Assembly: GCA_910588075.1 (NCBI GenBank)
Contig: CAJUOS010000005.1
Location: forward strand, 3,683-67,682
From: an uncultured Erysipelotrichaceae bacterium
GTDB taxonomy: Bacteria > Bacillota_I > Bacilli_A > Erysipelotrichales > Coprobacillaceae
DNA length: 64,000 nt
Direction: 5' to 3'
Shown here piece after piece: positions 51,554-60,838 of the stretch (its first letter is position 1; every line of letters begins with the position of its first letter). The translations under genes were made by a program, and so were the position numbers. Below the pieces are notes generated by a model. That model was given only the letters and a program-made list of their open reading frames with translations, did no database searches and had not been told where the DNA came from.

Positions 51554-52679
51554 TGTTAACTATTAAATTCTTTTCTTGTAAACGTTGATTTGTCCATCTA
51601 CGTAATAATTCATATATAACTGAAAATGTTGGTAAACCAAAAATCATTCCAGGTATTCCAAATAATCCTCCTCCAACACTTACTGCAAATAAAACCCATA
51701 ATGCTGATAAGCCAATTGATCCGCCTACAACATGTGGATAAATTAAATTTGATTCAAATTGTTGTAAAAGTGTACTAAAAATCAAAAAGATAATTGTTTT
51801 AATTGGAGAAACAAAGAAAATAAGAATTGATGAAATAACAGCTCCAATAATTGGTCCAAAATATGGAATAACATTTGTAAATCCAATAACAATAGCAGCA
51901 ATTGAAGCATATGGGATATCTAAAAAGATACAACCAATATAACATAACACACCTATAATAATTGATTCAGTTAATTGTCCAGCTAAAAAGTTTTCAAAAG
52001 TTGATGATATTAAATGAATTCCTGATTTTAATTGATGGACTTGATTTTCTTTTAAAAACGCATATCCCAACTTTTCCATTTGTCTTAAAAGCTTATCTTT
52101 AGAAAATAACATATAAATAGCCATAACAAGTCCCATAAATATATTCACAATTCTTGAAGTAAAATGAGTAAATCCAATAGCTATACTTGGTACCCAAGAA
52201 GTAAATTTACTAATCATTGTATTTCCAAAATCTGTTTGTAATTCTTCTATTTTTGTTACAAACTCTGGAGATAATTCAACTTGTGATAAAATATAATTTA
52301 TCCATTCTTCTATTTGTTTTAAGGCATTAGGTAGATTTTCTACAAATAATTTAATATTATCAATAACTTGTGGCATCACAATAATAACAATAATAAATAC
52401 AATAAAGAAAAACAAAAATACTGATAATAATGCAGAAATAACTTTTTTACGTTTTTCATCTTCTATTGGTAACTTTTTAATAAAAAATTTCATTGGTATA
52501 TTTAAAATAAAGGCAAGTACAAACCCTAAAATAAATGGTTGAATAATATCAAATATCATACCAATAAAAGAAATAATATTTTCAAAATATATAAGCCCTA
52601 AAATTAATAAAGCAATATATGAAGTTAAAATTATTATATTCTTTAAAGTTAAATCTCTTACTTTCTCTGTTAATTTCAT
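51540..52679 (-). CDS. AI-2E family transporter (second copy)
   Basis: A 379-residue integral membrane protein of the AI-2E superfamily with about eight hydrophobic segments. LAFILNIPMKFFIKKLP near residue 58 and the C-terminal VIPYFGPIIGAVISSILIF and LLQQFESNLIYPHVVGGSIGLSALWVLFAV match the copy at 16317-17525. Substrate is unknown; AI-2 export and ion antiport have both been reported for the family. Its ATG is behind GAGGTGA. Upstream on the same strand is a QueT-type gene 58 bases away. Confidence 0.88.
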   Translation of the reverse strand: MKLTEKVRDLTLKNIIILTSYIALLILGLIYFENIISFIGMIFDIIQPFILGFVLAFILNIPMKFFIKKLPIEDEKRKKVISALLSVFLFFFIVFIIVIIVMPQVIDNIKLFVENLPNALKQIEEWINYILSQVELSPEFVTKIEELQTDFGNTMISKFTSWVPSIAIGFTHFTSRIVNIFMGLVMAIYMLFSKDKLLRQMEKLGYAFLKENQVHQLKSGIHLISSTFENFLAGQLTESIIIGVLCYIGCIFLDIPYASIAAIVIGFTNVIPYFGPIIGAVISSILIFFVSPIKTIIFLIFSTLLQQFESNLIYPHVVGGSIGLSALWVLFAVSVGGGLFGIPGMIFGLPTFSVIYELLRRWTNQRLQEKNLIVNKKET

Positions 52680-52737
52680 TCTTTCACCTCATACTTATGA
52701 TATACATCTTTTATGTATTGCATATGACTTGACTCCT

Positions 52738-53217
52738 TTATAAAATGTATTTTTCCATAAATCCATGATTCTTTTCAAGAATTTTAAATAAAAAGACTCC
52801 AATTATTAAGACAATAAATTCTCCTATAAATATATAAATGAAATTTATAAAGAATGGTAGCTGCAAAATAGAATATAATTCAAGCCCCACTATTATTCCA
52901 TTTATAATAGCACCAATAAAAGCAGTTAAATATAAAAGACTAACTTTATTAATTGCAATACAAGTTAATAAAGTTGCTAATGTTCCAAATAGCATATCCC
53001 ATAATCCCATAGGAGAAGCCATATTTGCAATAAAACAACCAATAACCAAACCTGGAATATATTTCTTATTATAAAATGCTAAAAGTACTAATATTTCTGA
53101 CATACGCATTTGAATTGCTCCATAAGCAATAGGACTTATCATTATTGTTAAAATGGCATATATACATGCTATCATTGCATTCATCATTATGATATTGACA
53201 TACAAAATCTTTTTCAT
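52738..53217 (-). CDS. queT: QueT-family ECF S-component (queuosine precursor transport)
   Basis: A 159-residue membrane protein with about five segments, resembling QueT (PF06177), the substrate-binding S-component that imports a queuosine precursor with an energy-coupling-factor module. RMSEILVLLAFYNKKYIPGLVIGCFIANMASPMGLWDMLFG is the family's central motif. The ATG at 53217 is behind AAGGAGA. A strong promoter lies at 53264-53292. There is no preQ1 riboswitch in the short leader. ECF ATPase genes are not in the window, as is usual for group II S-components. Called queT on family pattern only. Confidence 0.75.
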   Translation of the reverse strand: MKKILYVNIIMMNAMIACIYAILTIMISPIAYGAIQMRMSEILVLLAFYNKKYIPGLVIGCFIANMASPMGLWDMLFGTLATLLTCIAINKVSLLYLTAFIGAIINGIIVGLELYSILQLPFFINFIYIFIGEFIVLIIGVFLFKILEKNHGFMEKYIL

Positions 53218-53263
53218 ATACTTTCTCCTTATAAAAATATTTTTTAAACAAACAATTTGTCTT

Positions 53264-53292
53264 ATCATATAATAAAGTTTTTAATATGTCAA
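53264..53292 (-). promoter_or_regulatory. Promoter of the QueT-type gene
   Basis: On the minus strand TTGACA (53292-53287), 17-base spacer, TATGAT (53269-53264). Nearly ideal; the predicted leader is about 40 bases. Confidence 0.75.
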
Positions 53293-53299
53293 TCAACAT

Positions 53300-53329
53300 A
53301 AAAGAGCCTTTTAGCATAAGGCTCTTTTT
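53300..53329 (-). terminator. Terminator of the GH1 gene
   Basis: An 11-bp perfect stem, AAAAGAGCCTT (53300-53310) with AAGGCTCTTTT (53319-53329), eight-base loop. It sits 14 bases past the gene's stop and just before the QueT-gene promoter. Confidence 0.85.
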
Positions 53330-53342
53330 ATTGAAAGTTATT

Positions 53343-54791
53343 TTATAATTCTTCTCCATTTGTTTCAATAACTTTTTTATACCAGTAATATGAATCTTTT
53401 GGAATTCTGTTTAATGTTCCTGTATTTTCATCTTCTTCTCTATCAACATAAACAAAGCCATATCTTTTTTGATAACCATTTAACCAACTTAATAAATCTG
53501 TATATGACCATGTACAATATGATAAAACTCTACATCCATCATCACAAGCTTTTTTCAACTCTTCAATATGACGTTTTAAATAATCAATACGATATGGATC
53601 ATGAATTTTTCCATCCTCTACTTTATCAAAAGCACCTAATCCATTTTCAGAAATAACAATTGGTAAATCATAACGTGAAGTAATATCTCGACAACACATT
53701 CTAATACCCATTGGATCAATTGTCCAATCCCAATCAGTTGTTGGTAAAAATTCATTTTGTGGTTTTTTATAAAGTCCTGGAACTCCTTGAATTTTAGCAG
53801 TTCCTTTTTGACCAGTATTGTTCATTTCATGTGACATTCCAACCCCATCTAAAGGATTATACTCAACTACACATGTTTGATAATAATTTACTCCCATAAA
53901 ATCAATGAGTGAAGCAGCTTCTTTCATGATTTCTTCATCACCATCTTCAAACTCAGGAGCAACTCCTTGTGATTTTAAGAAAGCCATAGCACTTCTAGGA
54001 TAGCGTCCATAAGCATAAGCATCCATCCAATAATAATTTTGTAAATCATCATAATCTGCTTTTGCCATAGCATTTTCAGGTTTCCTATCAAAAGCATAGC
54101 TTGGGCTATATGCAAATGAAGCTCCTACTTTTGCTTGAGGATAAAGTTTCTTTAATGCTATAACACTTTTTGCATGAGCCATATTAGCATGATGATTAAC
54201 TTGATAAAATGTTTTCATATCATCAACTTTTCCTGGTGGATGCATTCCTTCTAACCAACCAAATGAAGTAAAGATATTTTGTTCATTCATTGTAATCCAA
54301 TACTTAACTCTATCTCCATATCTTTTAAATAATGTTGTTGCATAATTTACATAATCATCAACAATCTTTCTATTTTCCCAACCATGATATTGATCTTCTA
54401 AAGCTTGAGGCATATCCCAATGATAAACTGTTACCATTGGTTCAATTCCATACTTCAATAATTCATTAATTAAATCATCATAGAATTTTAAACCAGCTTC
54501 ATTGACTTCTCCATTACCATGAGGATAAATTCTTGTCCATGCAATAGAAAAACGATAAGTCTTCAATCCCATTTCTGCCATTAACTTAACATCTTCTTTA
54601 TAACGATGATAATGATCAACAGCCTTATCTCCTGTTGTTGCTTTGAATGTTTTTCCTGGAATTCTTACAAACTTATCCCAATTAGAAACACCTTTTCCAT
54701 CTGCATCCCAACCACCTTCTACTTGATAAGCAGCTGATGCACTTCCCCATAAAAAATCTTTAGGGAATCCTTTTGATTGTTTAAAGTACAT
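53343..54791 (-). CDS. Family GH1 6-phospho-beta-glucosidase
   Basis: A 482-residue glycoside hydrolase of family 1. FLWGSASAAYQVEGGWDADG at the start, the acid/base Glu in TMNEQN (near residue 170) and the nucleophile Glu in VISENGLGAFD (near 375) are intact, as are YRFSIAWTRI and TYWSYTDLLSW-like (CTWSYTDLLSW). A partner PTS for beta-glucosides would supply the 6-phospho substrate. No PTS gene is adjacent, but EIIBC at 6280-7731 could serve. Behind GGAGG, single gene with a terminator. Confidence 0.94.
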   Translation of the reverse strand: MYFKQSKGFPKDFLWGSASAAYQVEGGWDADGKGVSNWDKFVRIPGKTFKATTGDKAVDHYHRYKEDVKLMAEMGLKTYRFSIAWTRIYPHGNGEVNEAGLKFYDDLINELLKYGIEPMVTVYHWDMPQALEDQYHGWENRKIVDDYVNYATTLFKRYGDRVKYWITMNEQNIFTSFGWLEGMHPPGKVDDMKTFYQVNHHANMAHAKSVIALKKLYPQAKVGASFAYSPSYAFDRKPENAMAKADYDDLQNYYWMDAYAYGRYPRSAMAFLKSQGVAPEFEDGDEEIMKEAASLIDFMGVNYYQTCVVEYNPLDGVGMSHEMNNTGQKGTAKIQGVPGLYKKPQNEFLPTTDWDWTIDPMGIRMCCRDITSRYDLPIVISENGLGAFDKVEDGKIHDPYRIDYLKRHIEELKKACDDGCRVLSYCTWSYTDLLSWLNGYQKRYGFVYVDREEDENTGTLNRIPKDSYYWYKKVIETNGEEL

Positions 54792-54853
54792 CTTTTTTCC
54801 TCCTTTATATATTTTTTATCTTTAAACCAATTCTTTACTTTATCAAGAATTTA

Positions 54854-55741
54854 TTATAAAACTTCCTCAATAAATTCATAGAGAGATTTCAAATAGTCAT
54901 CTTCTAATCCTTTTAACTGATATAAAAAGTTTTGTTTAATTGGAAATAATAACTTATTAGATTGATTATGATTATATAATGGGAAAACCATTTTAAATGG
55001 AACATCTTGATCATCTTTAGCATGAATAAAAACAGTTGGTATTGTATTCTTTTTGACTAATGAGACTGTATTCATTTTCTTAATATCCCTTTTGACTTCA
55101 CTTTTAATCATTTGTCTTATAATAGGACGACAAACTTGACTTGCTATTTTTGTTTCTTTTTGACATAAATATCCTAAATATTGATAAGCTTGGCTATATG
55201 CTCCCTCACTTAAAATCAAATCCACATTTTTTAACTTTCCTAATCCAGATGTATTAAGAATTGTATTTGCACCAACACCTTGTCCATACATAATCACACG
55301 ATGATTTTCTCCATATTTTCGTAATACATACATATTAAAAAACATCAAATCTAAAACATCTTTATATCCAAAACCTTTAATATATCCATCACTTAACCCA
55401 TGTGCATTTGCATCATATAATAGTATATGACTTTGTGGAAAAATCTCTTTCAAGAAAGAAAATGTATCTTTTAAAGAACTTGCAGATTTTCCTAATCCAT
55501 GTAAACCTATAATTGTTCTATGAGCATTTTCCTCTTCAAATAAATATCCTTGTAAATATAAGTTTTTATGATTTTTTATTTTAATTTTTTCTCCACCTAA
55601 TTCACTATACCAATCTTCTTGATTTTGACAATCTAAACTTTCTCTATATAAAACTTTTTTAGAAAACTGATTCACTAAAGTTAAACCAGCAGTCAAAGTT
55701 GAGATTGTTAGAGTTGAAGCAACAACTGTTTTCTTTTTCAT
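54854..55741 (-). CDS. Alpha/beta-hydrolase-fold protein lacking catalytic Ser and His
   Basis: A 295-residue protein with an N-terminal membrane anchor or signal segment (about 5-25) and an alpha/beta-hydrolase fold: the HG loop (LHGLGKS), DANAHGLSDG (usually DARGHGxS), then the nucleophile elbow, which reads GQGVG at 153-157 with Gly155 where Ser is expected. The Asp is probably that in HAKDDQDVP, but the usual late His near the C-terminus is not found (LFPIKQNFLYQ). Thus it looks like a pseudoenzyme. Its start overlaps the preceding 405-residue gene's stop (ATGA), and a small gene precedes that. The intact frame suggests a non-catalytic role. Confidence 0.7.
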   Translation of the reverse strand: MKKKTVVASTLTISTLTAGLTLVNQFSKKVLYRESLDCQNQEDWYSELGGEKIKIKNHKNLYLQGYLFEEENAHRTIIGLHGLGKSASSLKDTFSFLKEIFPQSHILLYDANAHGLSDGYIKGFGYKDVLDLMFFNMYVLRKYGENHRVIMYGQGVGANTILNTSGLGKLKNVDLILSEGAYSQAYQYLGYLCQKETKIASQVCRPIIRQMIKSEVKRDIKKMNTVSLVKKNTIPTVFIHAKDDQDVPFKMVFPLYNHNQSNKLLFPIKQNFLYQLKGLEDDYLKSLYEFIEEVL

Positions 55742-56955
55742 TTATACCACTCCTTAAAATTATCCATTAATAATCTATTTATATTTGTAACTTGTTCAAA
55801 TGAACTTAATCTATATTTATCATTATCCATTCTTGCTGCAAAATATTGAATTGCAGTTATTAATTCATCTTGAATATCTGAACGCATTTCTTTTGGGAAA
55901 GAATCAATTGGAAAACATGTAAATATGAAGGTATTATAATCTTCATGAAATAAATCTAATATAATTTGATATCCTTCTGTTCTAACAAATGAATTTCCTA
56001 AAGCTAAATCTAAATCATGATTAGCAAAAGTTAACATATTAGTAATAACTTCTCTTAACATTCTAATAATAACAGCATAGTATTGGCTATAATCATTATG
56101 AAAAATATAATAAATATATGAAAAAACAAGATTAGCATCTTCATTATAATTATCTTTATCTGTTAAAATAAACTTTTCTTTTAAAGCATTAATTAAAGAA
56201 TTTGTCACTTTGAAATGTGATAAAACAAGAGATCCAAAGTCTGTCATAATAGCAAATGAAAATCTTTCATTTTTACATAGAATTTCTATAATTTGAAATA
56301 ATTCATCTGGGACATTTTTATAAAATTTATCTAAATATTGATAAACAAGACGTATAATTTCTCGTATATAATATAAATGGTATTGATATTCTGTATCTAA
56401 GTATTTTAAATTTGTACCATTCCATTCATATTTATATAAAATTGTATCTAATAAATATTGAACTGAATCTATAAACTTCTTGTATTTTTTCTTTTCAACT
56501 AACATTTCCAAACAAGGAATGAATATTTGATAATATTCATCCATTGTTTGTTGATTAATTCCTTTATGATATTTCATATAATTTAAAATATCACAATAAT
56601 CCATTGGTTCTAAAAACATATGTTCTTTAGAAATATTTTTGATATATTGTTCATATAAAGAATAATGTAATGTACTTTTATGTTTACATTTCTCTATAAT
56701 TCTTTTTAAAGCATCTTTTACAATGAAGATTTTTTCTTGTTCATGAAGATCTTCTGAAAATATGTATGTTATTTTTTGATGACAATGAATTTCTACATAT
56801 ATATCAATTTGTCTAAAGTTTTCATCTAACATATAATAATGATTTTTAAAAACTTCATCTTCTACTCTATATCCACTGTGATAACGATATTTCCCTATAT
56901 ATTGAGATTTATGGTTATCTATAAATTCTTGCATAATATCTATATTTAAAGGCAT
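55738..56955 (-). CDS. Conserved-looking 405-residue protein of unknown function
   Basis: A 405-residue, mostly helical, soluble protein with no signal peptide or membrane segment. I recognise no domain. Features: a short N-terminal strand-rich part (about 1-70, IDIYVEIHCHQKITYIFSEDLHEQ) and a long helical C-terminal region rich in Tyr, Ile and Leu. The ATG is behind GGAGG. It overlaps the dead hydrolase gene by four bases and follows the 81-residue gene by about 12, so it is the middle gene of a three-gene operon. A clean, well-translated frame supports that it is real. Confidence 0.7.
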   Translation of the reverse strand: MPLNIDIMQEFIDNHKSQYIGKYRYHSGYRVEDEVFKNHYYMLDENFRQIDIYVEIHCHQKITYIFSEDLHEQEKIFIVKDALKRIIEKCKHKSTLHYSLYEQYIKNISKEHMFLEPMDYCDILNYMKYHKGINQQTMDEYYQIFIPCLEMLVEKKKYKKFIDSVQYLLDTILYKYEWNGTNLKYLDTEYQYHLYYIREIIRLVYQYLDKFYKNVPDELFQIIEILCKNERFSFAIMTDFGSLVLSHFKVTNSLINALKEKFILTDKDNYNEDANLVFSYIYYIFHNDYSQYYAVIIRMLREVITNMLTFANHDLDLALGNSFVRTEGYQIILDLFHEDYNTFIFTCFPIDSFPKEMRSDIQDELITAIQYFAARMDNDKYRLSSFEQVTNINRLLMDNFKEWYK

Positions 56956-56967
56956 ATACCATCCTCC

Positions 56968-57213
56968 TTATTGACCATGAGCCTTCTTAAAACGTGGTAA
57001 GAAATCACTTCTTACATATTGCACAGCAATAGCTCGTATATTGTCTTTAGAATAATCGCCACCTATCATAAGTGATGTATCCATAATTTCTTCTGTTAGA
57101 ATTGTTAATTCATGTTCTGATAATATTATATTTTCTAAAGCTATTGTTGTTTTAACAATTTCTTTACAATCATCTATAAAAGCTTTTTTATCTATATCTG
57201 TTACATGTTCCAT
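56968..57213 (-). CDS. Small acidic protein of unknown function
   Basis: An 81-residue helical protein, acidic in the middle (LSEHELTILTEEIMD) and basic at the end (FLPRFKKAHGQ). No family recognised. I chose the ATG at 57213 behind GGAAGTG; an in-frame start eight codons upstream has less support. First gene of the operon with the 405-residue protein and the pseudo-hydrolase, 12 bases between stop and next start. The helical pattern would fit a small adaptor or regulator; that is a guess. Confidence 0.6.
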   Translation of the reverse strand: MEHVTDIDKKAFIDDCKEIVKTTIALENIILSEHELTILTEEIMDTSLMIGGDYSKDNIRAIAVQYVRSDFLPRFKKAHGQ

Positions 57214-57300
57214 TATATCACTTCCTTGTTTTTTCATTATATCATGTATTTGTGTACTTTTTGCGAGAAAAAAATGTTTTTTATATGACTTTTTTAGAAT

Positions 57301-58056
57301 TTATTTTAAAAATTTTATGTCCTCAGTTATATCAATTCCTAATTTTTTTAAATAATTTAAGGCTTCATTATAAGTTTTCAAATCTAGTAGTGCTGAGCTT
57401 TCATGAGCATCTGTACCTATAATAACTTTATTTCCTATTTTTTGAACTATTTTAAAGAAAACGTCATTTGGATATTGTCGATGTGTAGAAAAACCTAATA
57501 AATTAAATTCTAATGGAATATCTAATTTTTTAGCTTCTAAACATAGTCTTGTCATTTCTTGTGTATAAAATGAATCATATATATCATAATTTGCTAGGTC
57601 AGGATGTGCCAAATAACTATATAAGCCTGTTCTTAATCCTTTAATACAGCTATCAACATATTTGGTTAATTGTTGTTGAGTCAAAGATCTTCCAAAATAA
57701 ATACCTGTTTCATCTTCATCAAAGTGATTTCCTAATATAAGATAATCTAATTTATATTCTTTGACTATCTTTTCTAACCATGGCATATATTTTTCAAAAT
57801 ATTCACATTCTAAACCTATTTTAATAGATATCTTATCTTTATATTTTTCTCTAAGTTGTTTTAAAATATTCACATATCCTTCTAATTTATCTTCTTCCAT
57901 TCGCATTGATGAATGAAAAGAAGAATCATAATGCCAAGGAGAATGATCACTAAATCCTAATTCTGTATATCCAGATTGAATAGCTGCTAAAATATACTCT
58001 TCTTCTGTATCCATTGCATGATAGCATCTTTTTGTATGTGTATGATAATTCTTCAT
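57301..58056 (-). CDS. PHP-family phosphatase, histidinol-phosphatase-like
   Basis: A 251-residue PHP-domain metallohydrolase. Metal ligands are visible: NYHTHTKRC (H5, H7), the Asp-His in FSDHSPWH (near residue 40), the Glu in IGLECEYFE, HFDEDE, the late AHPDLAN, and GTDAHESS. This is the pattern of HisK (HisJ-type histidinol-phosphatase) in Bacillota; no other his gene is in the window, so the physiological role is uncertain. The ATG at 58056 is behind AGGAG. Single gene; the neighbours are unknown-function genes and thrB. Confidence 0.8.
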   Translation of the reverse strand: MKNYHTHTKRCYHAMDTEEEYILAAIQSGYTELGFSDHSPWHYDSSFHSSMRMEEDKLEGYVNILKQLREKYKDKISIKIGLECEYFEKYMPWLEKIVKEYKLDYLILGNHFDEDETGIYFGRSLTQQQLTKYVDSCIKGLRTGLYSYLAHPDLANYDIYDSFYTQEMTRLCLEAKKLDIPLEFNLLGFSTHRQYPNDVFFKIVQKIGNKVIIGTDAHESSALLDLKTYNEALNYLKKLGIDITEDIKFLK

Positions 58057-58232
58057 TATTGTCAACTCCTTATTATTGAAATATTATAACACAATCCTTT
58101 TGAAATATAATACATATACTCAAAAAGATTTTAAGATTGATTTGAAAGTTTACATATTATTATAAAAAAACACAGAAATAATAAATAGCAATATTGTATA
58201 ATTACTATATCATCTCTATGTTTAAATTGATT

Positions 58233-59126
58233 TTATTCATAATCACATGTATATCCACGCATATCTAATTCTAACTTTTCAACTTGCCATTCATCAATAA
58301 GACTTCCAAGCTCTTCTTTTAATCTAACAACACCTTTTGTATCTTCAGCTTTAATTAAAGCCATAATTGTAGGTCCTGCACCAGATAAATAAGCCCCTAA
58401 AACTTTTTTATCATTTTCTAAAACTTCCATAATTTCTTTAAATCCTTGAATAAGATCTCCACGATATGGTTGATGTAAACGATCTTTAAATCCAAGTTTT
58501 AGACCTTCATCATATCCATTAATTAAAGAAGCAACCATTAAAGCAAGATGCGAAACATTTTTAATAGCATCTGATCTTGGCAAAATTTGTGGTAAAACTG
58601 AACGAGACTTTTCTGTTGATAGAGTAAATGGTGGAATAAATGCTACAAAACGATAATCATGTTTGACTGGAATGTTTAAAGTTGTTACGTGATCTGTTTC
58701 CATAACAGATACAGTTAATCCTCCAAAAATAGCTGGAGCCACATTATCTGGATGCCCCTCAATTTTTGTTGCTAATTCTAAAATTTCCTGTCTATCATTA
58801 TAACGATCTTGAAATGCATAAGCTCCTACAATACCTGCAACTATACATGTAGAACTACTCCCTAAACCTCTTGTATAAGGGACATCTCCACTACATTCAA
58901 TACGTAAACCTTTAAAATCTAATCCACAAGCTTTTGCTCCTTCTACAAAGGCTTGATAAGTCATATTTTCTTCATTACAAAATTGTTCTGGACAACCTAT
59001 AATTTCTAAACCATTTTCAATTAATTCAAATACAAATGTATTATAAAGAGTAACTGCTAACCCCGCAACATCAAATCCTGGTCCTAAGTTTGCACTTGTT
59101 GCAGGAACTTTTACTTTTACTTTCAT
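58233..59126 (-). CDS. thrB: Homoserine kinase
   Basis: A 297-residue GHMP kinase that phosphorylates homoserine in threonine synthesis. VKVPATSANLGPGFDVAGLA is the homoserine-kinase N-terminus; PYTRGLGSSSTCIVAGIVGA is the GHMP ATP-binding loop (P-loop GLGSSS), and LSGAGPTIMALI is the third motif. The ATG at 59126 follows AAGGAG; the gene starts only one base past thrC's stop codon, so both are one operon. Length fits. Confidence 0.97.
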   Translation of the reverse strand: MKVKVKVPATSANLGPGFDVAGLAVTLYNTFVFELIENGLEIIGCPEQFCNEENMTYQAFVEGAKACGLDFKGLRIECSGDVPYTRGLGSSSTCIVAGIVGAYAFQDRYNDRQEILELATKIEGHPDNVAPAIFGGLTVSVMETDHVTTLNIPVKHDYRFVAFIPPFTLSTEKSRSVLPQILPRSDAIKNVSHLALMVASLINGYDEGLKLGFKDRLHQPYRGDLIQGFKEIMEVLENDKKVLGAYLSGAGPTIMALIKAEDTKGVVRLKEELGSLIDEWQVEKLELDMRGYTCDYE

Positions 59127-59127
59127 T

Positions 59128-60612
59128 TTATAACTCCTTAATTTGTTCACCAATAAAATCTATAATAGATTCTTTATCAATGACTTTTGTATGTAAAACT
59201 TCTCTTTTATCAATTCCTTGTAATGGTTTTGGTACACTTACATTTGTTTTCTTATTTAATGCTTCAACAGCCTTGTACTCATCTAATTTTTCTCCTGAAA
59301 TAGCTTGATAAACAGAACCAGGGAATTTATATGGTGAAGCTGTTGATAAAAGAATTGTTTTTGTTTGATCATTTGTTTCTTTTTGATATTGTTTATAAAC
59401 ACCATATCCAATTGCTGTATGTGTATCTAATAAATATCCAGTATCACGATAACATTGACCAACAACTTCTAAAACTTTATCTTCATCAAGATAACCAGCA
59501 GTAAAATATCTTTGGACTTTCTTGAATACATCATCATCTACTTCATAAACTCCTGTTTCATTAAGTTGATCCATATATTTTTTAACCAATGAAGCATCTT
59601 CACATAAGAAATAGACAAGTCTTTCTAAATTACTTGATACCAAAATATCCATTGCAGGAGCATTTGTTTTATAAAATTCTCTATTTGCATCATATCGACC
59701 AGTATTAAAGAAATCAGTTAAAATATTATTTTTATTTGAAGCTACAATAAATCTTTGAATTGGTAATCCCATATTTTTAGCAATATATCCAGCTAAACAG
59801 TTTCCAAAATTTCCACTTGGAATAGTGAAATTTACTTCTTCTCCTAATTCTATCTCTTTATTTTTAACTAATGTTAAATATGAATAGAAATAGTAAACAA
59901 TTTGTGGAATTAATCTTCCTATATTAATTGAGTTTGCTGATGAAAGAAAAACATGATGTTGTTCACATAAGTCTTTAAGTTCTTGAGAATTAAATGCTTT
60001 TTTAACTGCTGTTTGAGCATCATCAAAATTTCCTCTAATTCCAATAACATCAACATTATGACCAGTTTGTATAACCATTTGTTGTTTTTGTACTGGTGAA
60101 ACACCATCAATAGGATAAAAAACTTTTATTGATGTTCCCTCAACATCTTTAAAACCTTCTAATGCTGCTTTTCCAGTATCTCCAGAAGTTGCAGCTAAAA
60201 TCATAACTTCTCTTTCTTCCCCTTTTTGTTTTAAAGAAAAAGTCATAAAATATGGTAATAATGATAAAGCCATATCTTTAAATGCTGCTGTTGGTCCTTG
60301 GAAAAGTTCAGTTATATAAACATCTCCAGCTTTTTCTACTGGAACAACATTTTCAGGAAATAACCCTGTTCCATATGCACTTTTACAAAGTTGACGAATA
60401 TCTTCTTTAACATCATCTGGTGTAAATGTAGAAATAATTTCAGTTGCTAAATCAATATAATGAAGATCTAACAATTCTTTTAAATCTTTTTTATCAACTT
60501 TAAAATCAGGTACTAATAATCCCCCATCACTTCCAATACCTTGTAAAATGGCTTCATAAAAATTTAAAGGTTGTTGATTTCCTCTGGTACTTAAATACAT
60601 TTTTTCTTTCAT
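59128..60612 (-). CDS. thrC: Threonine synthase
   Basis: A 494-residue PLP enzyme that turns O-phosphohomoserine into threonine. MYLSTRGNQQPLNFYEAILQGIGSDGGLLVP is the family N-terminus, the PLP lysine is in GPTAAFKDMALSLLPYF (about 115-130), and ATSGDTGKAALEGF follows. The long form with the N-terminal extension matches E. coli-type ThrC. The ATG at 60612 is behind GGGGG. Divergent from asnA; TTGACT-17 nt-TACAAT at 60642-60670 is the likely promoter. No hom gene is in the window. Confidence 0.97.
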   Translation of the reverse strand: MKEKMYLSTRGNQQPLNFYEAILQGIGSDGGLLVPDFKVDKKDLKELLDLHYIDLATEIISTFTPDDVKEDIRQLCKSAYGTGLFPENVVPVEKAGDVYITELFQGPTAAFKDMALSLLPYFMTFSLKQKGEEREVMILAATSGDTGKAALEGFKDVEGTSIKVFYPIDGVSPVQKQQMVIQTGHNVDVIGIRGNFDDAQTAVKKAFNSQELKDLCEQHHVFLSSANSINIGRLIPQIVYYFYSYLTLVKNKEIELGEEVNFTIPSGNFGNCLAGYIAKNMGLPIQRFIVASNKNNILTDFFNTGRYDANREFYKTNAPAMDILVSSNLERLVYFLCEDASLVKKYMDQLNETGVYEVDDDVFKKVQRYFTAGYLDEDKVLEVVGQCYRDTGYLLDTHTAIGYGVYKQYQKETNDQTKTILLSTASPYKFPGSVYQAISGEKLDEYKAVEALNKKTNVSVPKPLQGIDKREVLHTKVIDKESIIDFIGEQIKEL

Positions 60613-60641
60613 CTTTTTTCCCCCAATCAATTATTTTTAAT

Positions 60642-60670
60642 ATTGTATACAATTTTATTTTGTAAGTCAA
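60642..60670 (-). promoter_or_regulatory. Promoter of thrC-thrB
   Basis: On the minus strand TTGACT (60670-60665), 17-base spacer, TACAAT (60647-60642). The gap to the thrC start is only about 30 bases, so no long leader. Confidence 0.6.
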
Positions 60671-60779
60671 TAATATGTGGACATATCGCATATATTTCAA
60701 AAAAATATTATTTTTTACACTATCTTCTTTTCATTGTTTGAAAAATATTTATCAAGATAATAAAAAATGAATTTGTCCT

Positions 60780-60808
60780 TTGACTTGTCTATCACTTTAT
60801 AATATAAT
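60780..60808 (+). promoter_or_regulatory. Promoter of asnA
   Basis: TTGACT (60780-60785), 17-base spacer, TATAAT (60803-60808). Near-perfect sigma-A promoter with start near 60815 and a leader of about 24 bases. Confidence 0.8.
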
Positions 60809-60838
60809 ATCACTAAACTTAACATAGGGGGAAATTTT

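Noticed and set aside
53218..53263. preQ1 riboswitch before the QueT-type gene
   Set aside because: The leader is only about 40 bases, and it lacks the conserved C-rich loop and A-rich tail of a preQ1-I aptamer.
60613..60838. T-box leader in the thrC/asnA gap
   Set aside because: No AGGGTGGNACCGCG-type box and the predicted leaders are far too short.
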